Positions 24,201 to 36,155 of a stretch of DNA of 64,000 nt are shown one piece after another. Both the position numbers and the translations under genes were made by a program. Position 1 is the first letter of the stretch, and each line of letters starts with the position of its first letter. Source of the DNA: Talinum fruticosum (Eukaryota; Streptophyta; Magnoliopsida; Caryophyllales; Talinaceae); the NCBI GenBank assembly GCA_021018815.1, contig JAITYX010000007.1, positions 9,352,501 to 9,416,500 on the forward strand, written 5' to 3'. A model generated the notes under the pieces. That model was given only the letters and a program-made list of their open reading frames with translations. It was not told the DNA's origin and ran no database searches.

Positions 24201-24592
24201 TTGTTTCTAGTAACTTAAATTTATTCTCAATTAACCAGGCAGCCAAGGCAGATGTGAGGGAGGAGGAAAGGTTAGCAAGGATGAAAGAGGTAGAACAAGG
24301 GAAGCAAAGAGAGAAGGAATACGAGAGCAGAAGCAGGAAAAGCAATTCGTTTGATAGGGGCAGGGAGCATAGCCGACATCATGAAAGATCACGAGGAAGG
24401 AATGGTAGAGGTTACCAAGATGACAGAGTTGGAAGGGACAGGAGAAGGCCCCTTGATTATTATCGTAACGCAAGAACAGGGAGGAGTAAGTACTATGACT
24501 GTCACTCACGGCAAGAACGTGATAGGAGTAGGTCTCGATCCCCTTTTGGCAAGGCCACGGGAGGTGAGAAGCCCAATTTTCATCTTTCTTAA
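21241..24592 (+). CDS. LUC7-like U1 snRNP splicing factor (frameshift in exon 5)
   Basis: LUC7 proteins are U1 snRNP components that help choose weak 5' splice sites in the nucleus. Exons: 21241-21283, 21392-21520, 22005-22044, 23358-23433, 23546-23745, 23936-24145 and 24239-24592. The start MDAQRALLDELMGA is the family N-terminus. The first zinc finger spans FYMVRFCPHDLFV and CPRIHD. A coiled-coil segment (LSVLEEKIKHLLEQVESLG) follows, then the second finger LCEICGSFLV with HVTGKQHIGYG, and an Arg/Glu/Ser-rich RS-type tail. Exon 5 is 200 nt where 201 is needed: after EPAT a C run (23616-23618) is one base short and the frame is lost until exon 6, which is intact. Restored length is about 350 aa, as expected. 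A donor-like ggag|gtgaga near 24566 could lead to a further exon. Intron 5 holds a (GT) repeat at 23851-23873. Confidence 0.9.
23851..23873. repeat. (GT)n microsatellite in a LUC7 intron
   Basis: About eleven uninterrupted tg units, preceded by a T/C-rich tract, within the intron between LUC7 exons 5 and 6. Confidence 0.9.
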
Positions 24593-27500
24593 AAATTGGG
24601 TAGTGGCTGCTTGGTAAGACATGATGGTCATTCCGTACACACAATTTGATGTTTGAATCGTGGTATTTCCTGTTTGGTTATTGATTTGGGCATTTTGCAT
24701 CCAAAAATTCACTTGGAAGTTATCCTTCTTCCCCTTTAGATAGTTAGCGAAATGCTGTACGAAACTATTATCTGCGTTTTCATTTTGTAATAGTAGGTAG
24801 CAACCGTGTTTCAAAATTGTTCTATGGAACCCCCCTCTCTCTCTCTTGTAGACTAGGGATAAACCTGTGTACATATGACCCCTCTCTCTTCCACTGGGTT
24901 GGATTCGTTTGGTTTGTTGTGCTTGTTCACTTCCTTTGTTATTGTTATAGAAAGATCCTATGTTTCCTTTCTCATTCAACTCCATGCAAGAACCACCGCG
25001 TTCATCATTTGCTGATTAGGCTCAGTCCAAACTGGATGCTTTGACATCAGAAATTGAACGCGAACCTCTGGTCCACCTTTAGTATAGGTAACATTTCCAC
25101 TGTGCCCTGAAAGTTGAACCCCATGCCAATTGCTGGAAATTGCTGTAAAATCTTATCTTATTAACTAATGAAAAATGAAAACTTATCGACATTGGATGGT
25201 GTCTTGCCTATAACATGAACTCAGAATTGAGGTCCCTCAAAATTTGGCTGCTCTATTTGTTCTCTTCCGCCCCCGCCACCCCACCCACCCATCGAACAGG
25301 ACAAAGAAAGAAAGAGAAAGTGAGAAACTAAGATATGGGGACAAATGAGAGGGCTACTCCCACTAGTTGATTTGAATGGTAGGTGGTCTGGTTAACAGGA
25401 CAAGCAGAAGCCTTTGGGAAAACATTGGACCCCCATTATACAATACAAGGTCCATATCACAACGAGAGTCATGAGCTGAAACAGACTTTGGATATGTAAA
25501 TGGTCCAGAAATTCTTAAACCACTCGATACCATTGCTACCTTTTATTCTGGCAATGCCTTTAGATTTGGGCCAAGAGTTTTTACACTTTTTTGAGTTTCT
25601 CCCCTCTTCACCTTTTTCTTTTTCATGCAAACTAGTCTAAGGTTGTAAATCAATCCATTTGCAATCAAACTTTCATTTCAACCATATGCGAGCTAACTTC
25701 TCAATGAGCTTAGCTAAGGCTTAGATCATGGATACTCAAGTTCAGACTATTCATGTTAGGCCAGCGTGCTTGTTGAGCTTACAAGGACGTTGGCCCGAGT
25801 CACCTAGTCATGATAGGTTTAGAGAGACTAAATTTATTAATGATGAAAGAAGTTGAAATGACTATTCAAGAAGATACTTAAATTCACACAACATCTCAAA
25901 TCCCTTTTTTTTTTTTAATAAAAAACAAGGGATCCATAAACCCCTTGAACCAAATAGAAAAAACAAACACTTGATTATTGAGAACTTGTTTTAATAAAAT
26001 AACGTGGTGAGATGCTTAGAAGTTTGTGGGCATGCACTTGGTTGGCTGGCACACTCCATGCATGATACATGCACATATACAAAACTTGAGACTCAAGTCT
26101 AAAACAATCCAAGGGATAATGTCAGCGGCGAATAGTTAGGCTTAGTCGTCTTATAATCTAATCTAATGGACTTAATGGAAAAGTCCACCTTTTTTGAAAA
26201 AAAAATTAGTGGGTAACAAAAGAAGAAATCAACAACATTATCTTTACAAAAAAAATAATTAAATTGAAATATATAATTAGTTTAATTTTTGAAGCAATCC
26301 AAGCAAAATAAGCAAGTCTACATCAGAAAATGAGAGCCAATTCTCTTACCAGCTGTGTCTTTTGCATGAGAGTTGAGAATTAATAAGAGTGGTCCTTAAT
26401 TTTTCTGAATTATTAGCCCTACCAAGTTTAATTGTATTTGAATAATTCATGTAGTTAGTATGTCAAATTATGCTGAATTTGAAGTTTTACATGCTATGCA
26501 CGTTGAAATGACTTTAATTAATTATAATTAGGAAGATTTGTGGACAAGTTAAGAAGATGAATTGAAGTAATTAGTGGTCTATAATTCTTATTTTTCTCCA
26601 TGTATTCTCTGCTCCTTTTGACTCTGGGGACGGCGAGTCAAAGATTTTGGCCTTCGAAGCTCTACGCCAACTTTTTTAAACCCCCACCCCGACAGGAAAA
26701 AAAAAGGAAAGAAGAAAAAGAAGCATTGGATTTACCTTTGGACCAAAGTAATGAAGGCTTAATTTTCTATCATATTAAAATTGCAACTTGTTGAGACAGG
26801 GGAAGGATTAGGAGTCTAGGAAGGCAGGGTTTGAGTAATAAACAAATGAAAAGATAGGGTTTACTCGACTTTACATAAAAAAAATATAATTTTTTTATGT
26901 TTTAGGTTCTTTTATATTTTTTATGTTTATTTATATTCTTTTATATTCGTTTGTTTGTTTCTTATTTAACAATTTATTTCTATTCGTTTATACTCTTTTA
27001 TGTTCATTTCTATTTATATTCCTATTAATGTGCAGTTTGTATGTAAATTCGAACAGGCCCATAATTATTTTTTTAAAATTTGAATATCATAAACTCTTTT
27101 AATAAGTGCGCTTCTAAAAATTCAAACTCATATTCTCCTTTTTAACGGGATGAGACCGTTACTATCTTAACAACTATTTGTTGGTAAAACAATATTTTTT
27201 AATCTTGCTTTGATATTGGTGCATTTGGTGATTGAGAAGCCATTTTTTTAAAACAAAGAAGAAAACCCTTTTATATTATATGTTTGGTTAATGACAAAAA
27301 GAAAGGAGAGAAACAGTTAGAAAAATTGTGGTTTGTTCTTTCACTTCAATATTCCAAATGAGTAGAATGTAGAGAATAATGAAACATATTTCTTTATATT
27401 GTTACCTCTTGAGCCAGCCTATTGTTTGCGTACCCAAAAATCCAACTACATTATCAATATCAATAATCACCTTCCTACAAATTTATTTCATTTTTAATTT

Positions 27501-28700
27501 TTTTCTATTCAAATACATCACTCACATGATATCTAACCTTCACAAAACTTACTAAGACAAAAAATATATATAAAATTTGAATTTAGATTTTAAATACATA
27601 TTTTCTAGCTTTACTTTTTTAACAGAATAGAACATATACAAGGCTAATATAAAGAGATAGAATGTAGAACTATTAATTTTGAGAATTTTACCTATTGCAT
27701 TAGGTATCCAAAATACAATTAATTTTGAGAATTTTGAGAACTTGTATACAGTATCGTAGTTCAAATCTCAGTTGTTTCAAAGTCGAGAAAAAAAAGTAAA
27801 TTTTAAAGATTACAATCGAAAAAAGCAGACACATTTGCACCATATACATTTACAGTTATACACACTACACTAGTGGACCTTCATGCCAAAAATAATCCCA
27901 CCCACCCATGTTGATAGGATTCGCTAGCTAGCTAGAAAACACACACACACACAGAGAGAAGCTTCGTGGGCTTAGAATGAGACATAGAAGCGAAGCTTCC
28001 TGGTCTAAGTGGGCTTGATTCAGGGAAAGGAAGTAACAAAAGCAAAGTTGAATCCTGATCTGAATTCAGAACCGAACTGTTAGTCTAAATAGATTCAACA
28101 CGAAATATTCTAAAGTCACTCTAATTTCTTTGTAAGACAAAACTATTGATAAAAAAACAGTTGAACAATGAGACACCTATATCCCAAGCAAATTTAAACT
28201 AAATCGAGATTTCATTGATTTAAGGGTATGTTTAAAATTACGTTTATATCGAGTGTTTATAACAGTTTTTAATTTATCTTGATTTTTTAAAATATATTTA
28301 AGCTATAACAGCTTAATCATTTTAGCTCAATTCACTTGTAAAAACTAATAGTTTCAACGTATTTAAGTTAATTTCAATTCATTTACGCTCATTTCGGTTA
28401 TAACAGTTAAGTTTTAACTATAACAACTTATTTTTAACAAGTCAATTCAGACAGATATATAATTCAATTCAAACTTAAACGAGCCATTTGAAAGGTCGGA
28501 AAGGAAGCTTCATGAGAGTAGAGAAGGGTGCAAGAGGGGAGTTGGATGCCACTACGGCAGAGTTAAACTATGAGCCTCAAGAAGAATGTGTGCTATAGGG
28601 TTTTTCAAGTGTCTAAACCTCTAAAAAGTATAGTGGTAAAGTTGCATTCAAACTGAAAAGGGCGAAAGGCCACTCCTCAGACAATGCTGACATCATCAAA
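24593..28700. other. Intergenic region downstream of LUC7
   Basis: Non-coding. It contains LUC7 3' sequence, T and A runs (25905-25918, 26201-26208), the decamer element at 26859-27066 and a purine-rich tract at 26690-26730. Short open frames (26600-26794, 27552-27764) have no recognisable protein features. Confidence 0.35.
26859..27066. mobile_element. AT-rich decamer-repeat element, MITE-like, copy B
   Basis: The left end ggtttactcgactttacat pairs with the reverse complement of the right end (gggcctgttcgaatttacat) as imperfect inverted repeats. The interior (about 26885-27010) is a degenerate array of 10-bp units (ttcttttata type), the same unit on the opposite strand as in the block at 98-262. 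No coding capacity. Confidence 0.45.
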
Positions 28701-28715
28701 GGGGTCAAAACTGGC

Positions 28716-28816
28716 GGGCCACGTAATCAAGTTCAGTACAGATGGGCTGCGCACGTGGCAGTTTATCTGGTGTGGATATTATGAGGAATATCCGCTCCTA
28801 GGATGGCATATATAAA
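28716..28816 (+). promoter_or_regulatory. Promoter-like block: G-box, inverted repeat, TATA box
   Basis: In order: a gccacgta core (28715-28722), a G-box cacgtg in gcgcacgtggc (28752-28757), a perfect 7-bp inverted repeat ggatatt-6-aatatcc (28774-28793) and a TATA box tatataaa (28809-28816). A CT-rich initiator-like tract (28846-28870) follows at transcription-start distance. G-box plus GGATA-type motifs are typical of light- or clock-regulated plant promoters; that reading is inference. Confidence 0.55.
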
Positions 28817-28845
28817 GGCATAATTCTTCCTAGATTTTCGAATAT

Positions 28846-28870
28846 TCTCTCTCGCTCTCTCTCTCTCTCT
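28846..28870. repeat. (CT)n tract in presumed 5' UTR
   Basis: Alternating ct run with a single g interruption, about 30 bp downstream of the TATA box, where plant pyrimidine-patch core promoter elements occur. Confidence 0.8.
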
Positions 28871-28916
28871 ATTATTGCAATAAAATCATAGAATGCAATC
28901 TGATATAATCACCAAA

Positions 28917-29048
28917 ATGAAACCCCACCTCTTGGTTTTTGTCCTTTTTTTCTTTTGGTTTTCTCAAAATCCCCTTCGACCTTCTTTTGCATTTTCCTCA
29001 TCACTAATTGACACTGATTTTTATTTCCCCCCAAAAAAAAAAAAATGA
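28917..29048 (+). CDS. Candidate 43-aa secretory peptide ORF
   Basis: The first ATG after the TATA box at 28809 opens a 43-codon frame: a basic start (MKPHLL), a strongly hydrophobic core (VFVLFFFWF), then a polar stretch with SFAFSSSLIDTD, ending at a lysine run made by an A homopolymer (29034-29045) and TGA. This is the shape of a signal peptide with a short tail. The homopolymer makes the stop uncertain; a one-base change in the A run would extend the protein by about 15 residues. No peptide-hormone motif is recognised. It could be a small secreted peptide, or exon 1 of a gene whose remainder is lost or not visible. Confidence 0.35.
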   Translation: MKPHLLVFVLFFFWFSQNPLRPSFAFSSSLIDTDFYFPPKKKK

Positions 29049-32000
29049 TTTGAGATTTTATCTCAAGTTTAGTGGAATCCCAAGTGTGTAAATATTCCAC
29101 CACAAATTCATTTAAATACCCTGTTTTTTCATGAAAAGATTTGCCATATGATATCTATATATGATTCTTTTGGTTTTCTTTATCAAAATATATAGTTTAC
29201 ATTTTTAAGTTTCTCTTTGAATAATTCTTCAAGGAAGAGACTTATGTATATAATCTATTATTCATGAAATAAATATTGCTGACATACTTCAGCAATTGCA
29301 TCCAATCATCCTTTTCAAAGAGTCGTAAACGGAACAAGAAAGCCACCTGGACATGAACAGCTCATATCATGTTATTTAAGTTCTGGGTAAGTTTTGAAGA
29401 AAAGTTTAAAAAATCTCAATATACAAAGAAACGTGCGAAAAAAGATACAATTATTGAATAAACAGTTTATATAAAATAGAAAGAGTGCAAATTTTGAGAT
29501 TATTCTCCCTAATATTTATTCATCTTGTCAGAAAACCGTGGTTATTCACAGTAAGTTTACTCCAATTAATGCCATTGTGCACAAATTTATTTATTTTTTG
29601 GATAAAATTATCTGCACATTGGACTCTTCGGTGAGGGATGGATATAAATTAATCATAATTTAGCAGTAAATAAATAAAATTATCTAAGTCATCTCAAAAT
29701 AAAACTTCAATATAAGCAAATGAAATGGAGCCACACTCATTATCTCATAATTTTGCTTATTAAGATCATCAAAGCCCACTTATTATGAGATAACCTTACT
29801 AAAAAGAGTGTAGGTATAATGGTTGCCACAAAACAGCAACCATCATAATTCCTGCAATTATGTATTTACATATGTTATGATTTAATCTTAACCGTTAAAA
29901 TTTATAATTTGTGATTTAATTAAAAAACTTTTCTTATAAAATTTTAATAACTGAGGAGAAATTTACTTTTTTAACTAGTGTTTGACTATACAAAAATATC
30001 CTTCAAACTCAACACAAACTACAAACACAACTAATAATTGCCATCACCCATCCTTCCCCTTCCTTCACATTGTTCGTCCAAGTTTATAGGTACGTATCTA
30101 TAAAGATAAGAGGGAATTATATTATTAATTAACATTTATATAAAAATAATTATTCAAGAATTAATGCATACGTATGAATTGTCTTTAATGAAATAATTTG
30201 TTTTGTAATTTGGTCAAAGAATGCACCAATGAAAATAAATAAATAAATATTAATATTTTAGAATTATTTCTGTTAAAACTTTTCAAATAGCACAAATTTA
30301 AAACTAATAATATGATAATTTTCAAATGCTCTTTATTATCTTTTTGAAAGGATGCTCTCTATTATTAATATTAGAGATATACTGATAATTTGTTTTAACA
30401 AAATAATTTTTGTTGTTATTGATTTTGGTTTATTATACAACAGAATTATTTAATTTTCAATTGACATAATTTTGATGCTGATTTTTTTCCCTGATCGATA
30501 ATTTTGATATTATATACATACATTGCATCAAAATATATCGATGTCATTTGGCATTGCTTTCAAAGCTAAAGTAACAATTACTAAGGTCATGTTGCATTCG
30601 GTACATAAATCGTGATAAAGAGATGTATATTGACATTTTACTATATATTGATAGCTATCAAGTCAGAAAAATTTTCAAAGTTCATGTCACGTATAAATTA
30701 TGCACGTATATGTCAATACATGTCGGATCATAGACAAAATATTGAAAGTATAAAATTTCAATATACTCCATGCAATATATGTCACTTTATATTAGTCAAT
30801 TTCGTCCATAATAATTACTTTTTTTTTATTTTCCTCATTTCCAATGAAATCCTCGTAATATTTTTATACTTTATTATTAATTTATCTTGAAAATAAATAC
30901 ACCTTGATATTTTATTAATAGTACAAATAAATTTAATAAGACAGAAGGAGTAATTTGTTAAAATAAGTCAACGTTTTGGGTACACTGAATTAGTGTCAAA
31001 CTTGTATAATTAATAATTATTAATTGGTGAGAGAATTAGTCAGGCGTGTATTAGTATTTGGAAGTTGATAAATTCATGCAGACCTGGCTGTCCATGCATT
31101 AAAACAGGGATTAAATTATAAGTAAATTTATACACATCATACTGCATGCTTACACGTAAGTTGTACCCTCTTTTTTTTTTTTTTTTTTAAATTGGTGAGA
31201 AGAACATCTTTTTTAAAATATAATAATATTTAATTAATCTTTATTTTTTGATAGAATATTAATTAATCTTTATAAGTGTCTATGTTAAAATTTTTAAATA
31301 TTTTTATATAAAATTTAAATAATTTTTTCAACTAATGATATATGTGGAGAGGAGACCGTTACCTCAACAATGTTAAATTTAATTAACAGAACCATATAAG
31401 TATTATATTTAACTCAAAATATTTCATTAATTCTCAGAGGCGTGGATATGAAATTAATGGGTCAAAAAATAAATTGAATGAAATAATGAATACTATAAGA
31501 ACTAATTTGAAGAGCTTGAAAAACATAGAAATTTGGTTAACAAAAATATATCTTTTCATGAAGGAATAATGGTTTTGAAAATAGTATAATTTTTTCTCAC
31601 ACTTGCTTTTATTATAAATTACAAACTAATTATTAATTAAAACTCACGTATCAGTAGGCCAAAATAATAAAAGACGATGTAAAGTAAAGCTTTTTATGTC
31701 TTAAATTATAAATAATTGCTTATGTCTTTTCCTTCTTTTCAGATTAAAGGAAAAATTACTTGTAACATCTTAACACGCAAGTTATTTTTCTATTTTGTAA
31801 TATTTTTAAAATATATATGTATTTTTATGTAGATTCATAAATCTACTCGTAATTCTTTTCCTTCTAAGAGCATATAAAGAAGGAAACGTGTCAATTGACG
31901 TAGATGTCTCATATCAAGCATGATTTTTCTCAAAAATATATAGTATGTGGCAATAAACCATCTCAAAAAATAGTATATGGATTATTATTGATTAAAGAAA

Positions 32001-33420
32001 ATAAACAAGGGAAATGAATAGTAATAAGGATTTATTGAGTAATAATTATCCTTGGTGCTTTGTTGAATTCTAATGGAATAAAAATGGTATATTCTTCCTT
32101 CAAATTCGCACCCAATTGGAAAAAAGGCATATTCCTCGTTTGGTTGGTCCACATTCCTACTTCTACACGCCGCAGAAAACTTCCAATTATTTTGTAGGAT
32201 AAAAACCACACTTGAGTTTCTCCAAACATGACTTATTGGAGAATCACAACTTGACCCTTTTAAGCTCTGTTTGGCTGGAATATGTTCACTGTACATCTCC
32301 CTTTCCACTTCTTCTTCTTAATAATAATAATTATAATAATAATAACAACCAAAATAATAAATATTTCTTGTCATTAAACAGTTCTTTTGTTTGAAAATAT
32401 TTGTTTGCAATTTTTAAATGTTCTAAGTTTCGGTTTCTTTCACATTTTAGCCATTATTAGAAATATATTCAATAATTTTTTGGTTCATATAAATCTTAAT
32501 AATATTTATATGATTATATCCATTTAATTTTTAATATAATCTATGGGACTGTGTATAATTAAACTTATAGATGCATGTTTATCAAATTAAAATTCGATTA
32601 ATTGTCAAATATTTTCATATAATTACTTACAAGATAGGAAAACAAAACTATCTCTAATAATTGTATTTTTAATATTTGGGGTGAAGAAAATATTCAATCA
32701 AGCTATTAGCTATCATTAGTAGTCCAAATCCTTTGTATTTTCTTTAAAGAAAGTTAAATTCTTATCTATAAATAAAACAATTTTTTAGTTATAAATCTTA
32801 TACATATTTTTATTACTAATACATGTCTTTTTAAGACAAGAATTGAAGGAAATATTTTTACACAATTTAATTGACCTATCAAATTAGGAATCATAATCTC
32901 TACGAAACACTGAGTTAAACTATAAGTAATATTTAGTTGTATATTATAATTATGGGATCACATGTATGTTTAATTATATTAGCTGGACTCAAATTTTGAT
33001 AGCAAATTATTTTATTTTGTTTGTTTGTTTGTAAAATGTTTTTTTTTCTTTTTGCCTAATTCTTGTGACAATGAGATGAAAAATAAGGTATTTCATGAGA
33101 ATGACCCAAGAAGCTATACGAGACGAGTTGGCTCAGAGTGAAGGGTCTATTTAAGAAGGAGAGAAACCACACACACACAAAAAAAAAATCATCTCCATAA
33201 TTGCCGCTACAAGAGGGTAAATTATGATTTATGGAACATGAAAACGAACCTCCTACAAAACAAACACGGCCTTAATTGGAGAAGTAGTCCATGAAGAAGG
33301 GGCAATATTGTCAATTTTAAGAATAAAATAATATTTAACGTTCCATTTAAGTAGCGGACGTCGCTGCCCGCTTGAAAACCTCCTTCGGGCTCCTGCAAGC
33401 GAGCAAACTCCCCCAAAGTC
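29049..33420. other. Long AT-rich intergenic region
   Basis: No gene is supported. There are T and A runs (such as 31173-31189), a small ATA-type microsatellite near 32325-32345 and a ggagta end-like fragment near 30947. The longest open frame (minus, 31985-32308) has no recognisable domain. Sequence near 33100-33420 becomes less AT-rich and is probably the promoter of the glycerol-3-phosphate transporter gene. Confidence 0.35.
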
Positions 33421-34320
33421 TTCTCAGAGGAGAGAGAAAATTCAGCAGAGAGATAAGGGGTGAGAGATATTCATACTAAAACAGGGGAGATAAGGAACCA
33501 ATCAAGTGAGCTCAGCTCACCGCTTAGGTAATTTTTTCTTATTTACATTTTTCTTCTTCTTCTTCTTCGAATTTTAATGGGTTTGTGCTCGTTTGAAATC
33601 TTCATTCTTTTGTTGTTGTTGTTGTTGTGGGATTTTAGTATAATGAATGTTGAAGTAGTTGGATTTTTCTTGTGTTGGATGAAGAAATGGGATATGGGTA
33701 TTGGTTAAATTGCTGATTTTGGGGGAGAGAGATTCTGGGTGGTGTTTGGATCATTTGATAATGTTCTTTTTTTCCTTCCCGAGATTATACTCTCTGTAAA
33801 TGAGGAAAGCCGGATAAGAAAAATGTTTGGTGGGTTAGTTCAGTAATACAGGTTATTTCAAACTAAAATTTTACCTCAAATGAATATTTCTGTTTTGATC
33901 CACTGATATTTTTGGAAGTTTCCTGGCAATTGGTTTCGTTCTTCAATGGTTTTGCTTGATATTAATTTTTATTTTATTAACTTCTCCAATGGTTGAATCC
34001 TGAGCATTGTTTTTTGGCTGAGATGGAATTATTTGAATTGTTATATGTAAGCTGATGGGGGTCACAGTAGATTCTGAGTGTAAAATCCATTGTTTATTCT
34101 GTTGTTCAATTTTTTAGGAGACTGTTTATTATTGATATTGATGGATCAAGATTTGGTGCTTAAATTATGGTGAAATTGCACTCTAAATCATGGCTCTTTC
34201 TCTCTCTCTTGTCTACAGCTTGCTTGACTTGTTCCCTGTGAAAGAGGAGATCAAACTCTTGTTCCCTTCCCAAATCCCAGAATTTGGCTGCTTCTCCATC
34301 TCTGAAATCCAGAGTTTTCA
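33421..34320 (+). other. 5' UTR and UTR intron of the G3P transporter gene
   Basis: A purine-rich leader (33421-33527) ends at a ttag|gtaatt donor. The acceptor gtctacag at 34218 restarts exon sequence about 100 bp before the ATG at 34321. A leader intron of about 690 bp, starting T-rich and with a ttg repeat at 33612-33628, is inferred from these sites. Confidence 0.5.
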
Positions 34321-36155
34321 ATGGGTTCTATTCATGAAATACCTTCCATTGATGTGGTGAAAGATGAAAGACCCTTGGGAATTCGAGCGATTGAACATGT
34401 AAAGAGAAAATCCCTTTCATACCATACTTACCAAGGCATTGTTTTGATCATAACATTCTTAGCGTACACAACATATCATCTAACCCGAAAAACTGCAAGT
34501 ATAGTTAAGAGTGCCCTTGATCCCCAATCATCAACGTCAGCCTCTTTGAACTTGAAGGACTATCCATGGCAGAGGAACTACCTGAACTTGTCGAATGGAA
34601 ATTCGACACTATTGGGTGCTAGCAATGGTGGTTGGGAGCCCTTCAATGGGCCTAATGGCACTCAGTTGCTCGGTTACCTTGATGTCGCATTTCTAGCAGT
34701 CTATGCTGCAGGAATGTACTGCTCGGGGCACATCGGAGACAGAATGAACTTGAGGATTTTTCTAACCATTGGAATGGTGGGCACTGGTATATTTACAGCA
34801 TTGTTTGGTTTTGGGTATTGGTTCAACATCCACAACTTCTACTACTACTTGGTAGTACAGATGTTTGCTGGTGTGCTTCAATCAACTGGCTGGCCTTCTG
34901 TTGTTGCTGTGGTTGGAAATTGGTTTGGAAAGAGTGGAAGGGGTTTGATCATGGGTATCTGGAACGCCCACACATCGGTTGGGAACATAACTGGGTCCTT
35001 GATCGCTTCTAGCTTATTGAAGTACGGATGGGGTTGGTCATTGTTTGTTCCCGGGCTTATTGTAGGATTCATGGGTGTCGTAGTTTTCTTGTTGTTGCCC
35101 GTTAGCCCCTTGTCCGTTGGGATGCACTTTGGTGATGATGATGAAAGTTCTCCCAAGAAGAACTCTTTGGCAGAACCCTTCATGTTAGATTCAATTGTTG
35201 AAGCAGATGAGGAGGAGGAGAAGGCTGTTGGGTTCATAGAAGCATGGAAGATTCCTGGGGTTGCTACTTATGCTCTTTGCCTCTTCTTCGCCAAATTGGT
35301 CGCTTATACTTTTCTATATTGGCTTCCCTTCTACATCAGCTATACAGGTACTTCAGCTTCCTTTCCTATTGCCTATGATCTTACATAGTATTAGAAATCT
35401 GGTTACATCAGAAGAAATCTCTCCATATCTGGACTGTAAATGTTGAAAAAAATAAAAATCTATGAATCTGGGTTAGTTAATTCGGAGATATCATGCTTTT
35501 AATTAATGTAAGACTATGGAATCTTTGTTAATGATGAATAAGTAATGAAATGAGCTGTCATTCAGAATTTGTTGTTCTGATCGACATTTCTCTTGTACTT
35601 GCAGAAATTGGCGGTCAATACCTCTCAAGTGAGACAGCTGGGAACCTATCGACCTTGTTCGATGTGGGAGGGGTCATTGGAGGAATTTTTGCTGGTTATG
35701 TCTCAGATAAACTTGATGCCAGGGCAATTACAGCCGCTTCTTTCACATACTTTACCATCCCTGCCCTGTTTTTATACAGAAACTACGGATTTTTCAACCT
35801 GTATTCAAATGCCATTCTCATGTTTATAGCTGGGATGTTTGTGAATGGACCGTATGCCCTAATCACAACAGCGGTCTCAGCTGATCTGGGAACGCACGAA
35901 TCATTGAAGGGCAACTCGAGGGCACTTGCCACGGTCACAGCCATCATAGACGGAACAGGCTCGATTGGGGCTGCCATTGGACCTTTGCTCACAGGTTACA
36001 TTTCAGCTATCAGTTGGGATGCAGTTTTCACAATGTTGATGTCAGCAGCTCTTATCGCGGGGCTACTTCTAACCAAGCTCGTCTTTCAAGAAATACGTAC
36101 AAAAATCGACAGATCGAGGACCCCGAGAAACTCAATGTCAGATATGCTTGTATGA
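34321..36155 (+). CDS. Glycerol-3-phosphate transporter family (SLC37-type MFS)
   Basis: Two exons, 34321-35347 and 35605-36155, join in phase 1 to give 525 aa, the usual size of plant G3Pp proteins. The N-terminus has [20 protein letters not shown], then the first membrane helix ([19 protein letters not shown]). The signature [12 protein letters not shown] follows, and later [13 protein letters not shown] and [10 protein letters not shown] loop motifs. A charged loop rich in Glu (about residues 285-305) separates the two six-helix halves; the second half has [14 protein letters not shown] and ends in a basic, Ser-containing tail. Family members exchange or carry glycerol-3-phosphate across membranes and several Arabidopsis members respond to phosphate status; direct substrate proof for this paralogue cannot be read from sequence. 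The frame is intact throughout. Closest Arabidopsis relative is probably G3Pp4 (moderate confidence). Confidence 0.93.

Noticed and set aside
31985..32308. 107-aa minus-strand ORF
   Set aside because: Composition follows AT-rich DNA and no family features are seen; a second frame in the same place is equally open.
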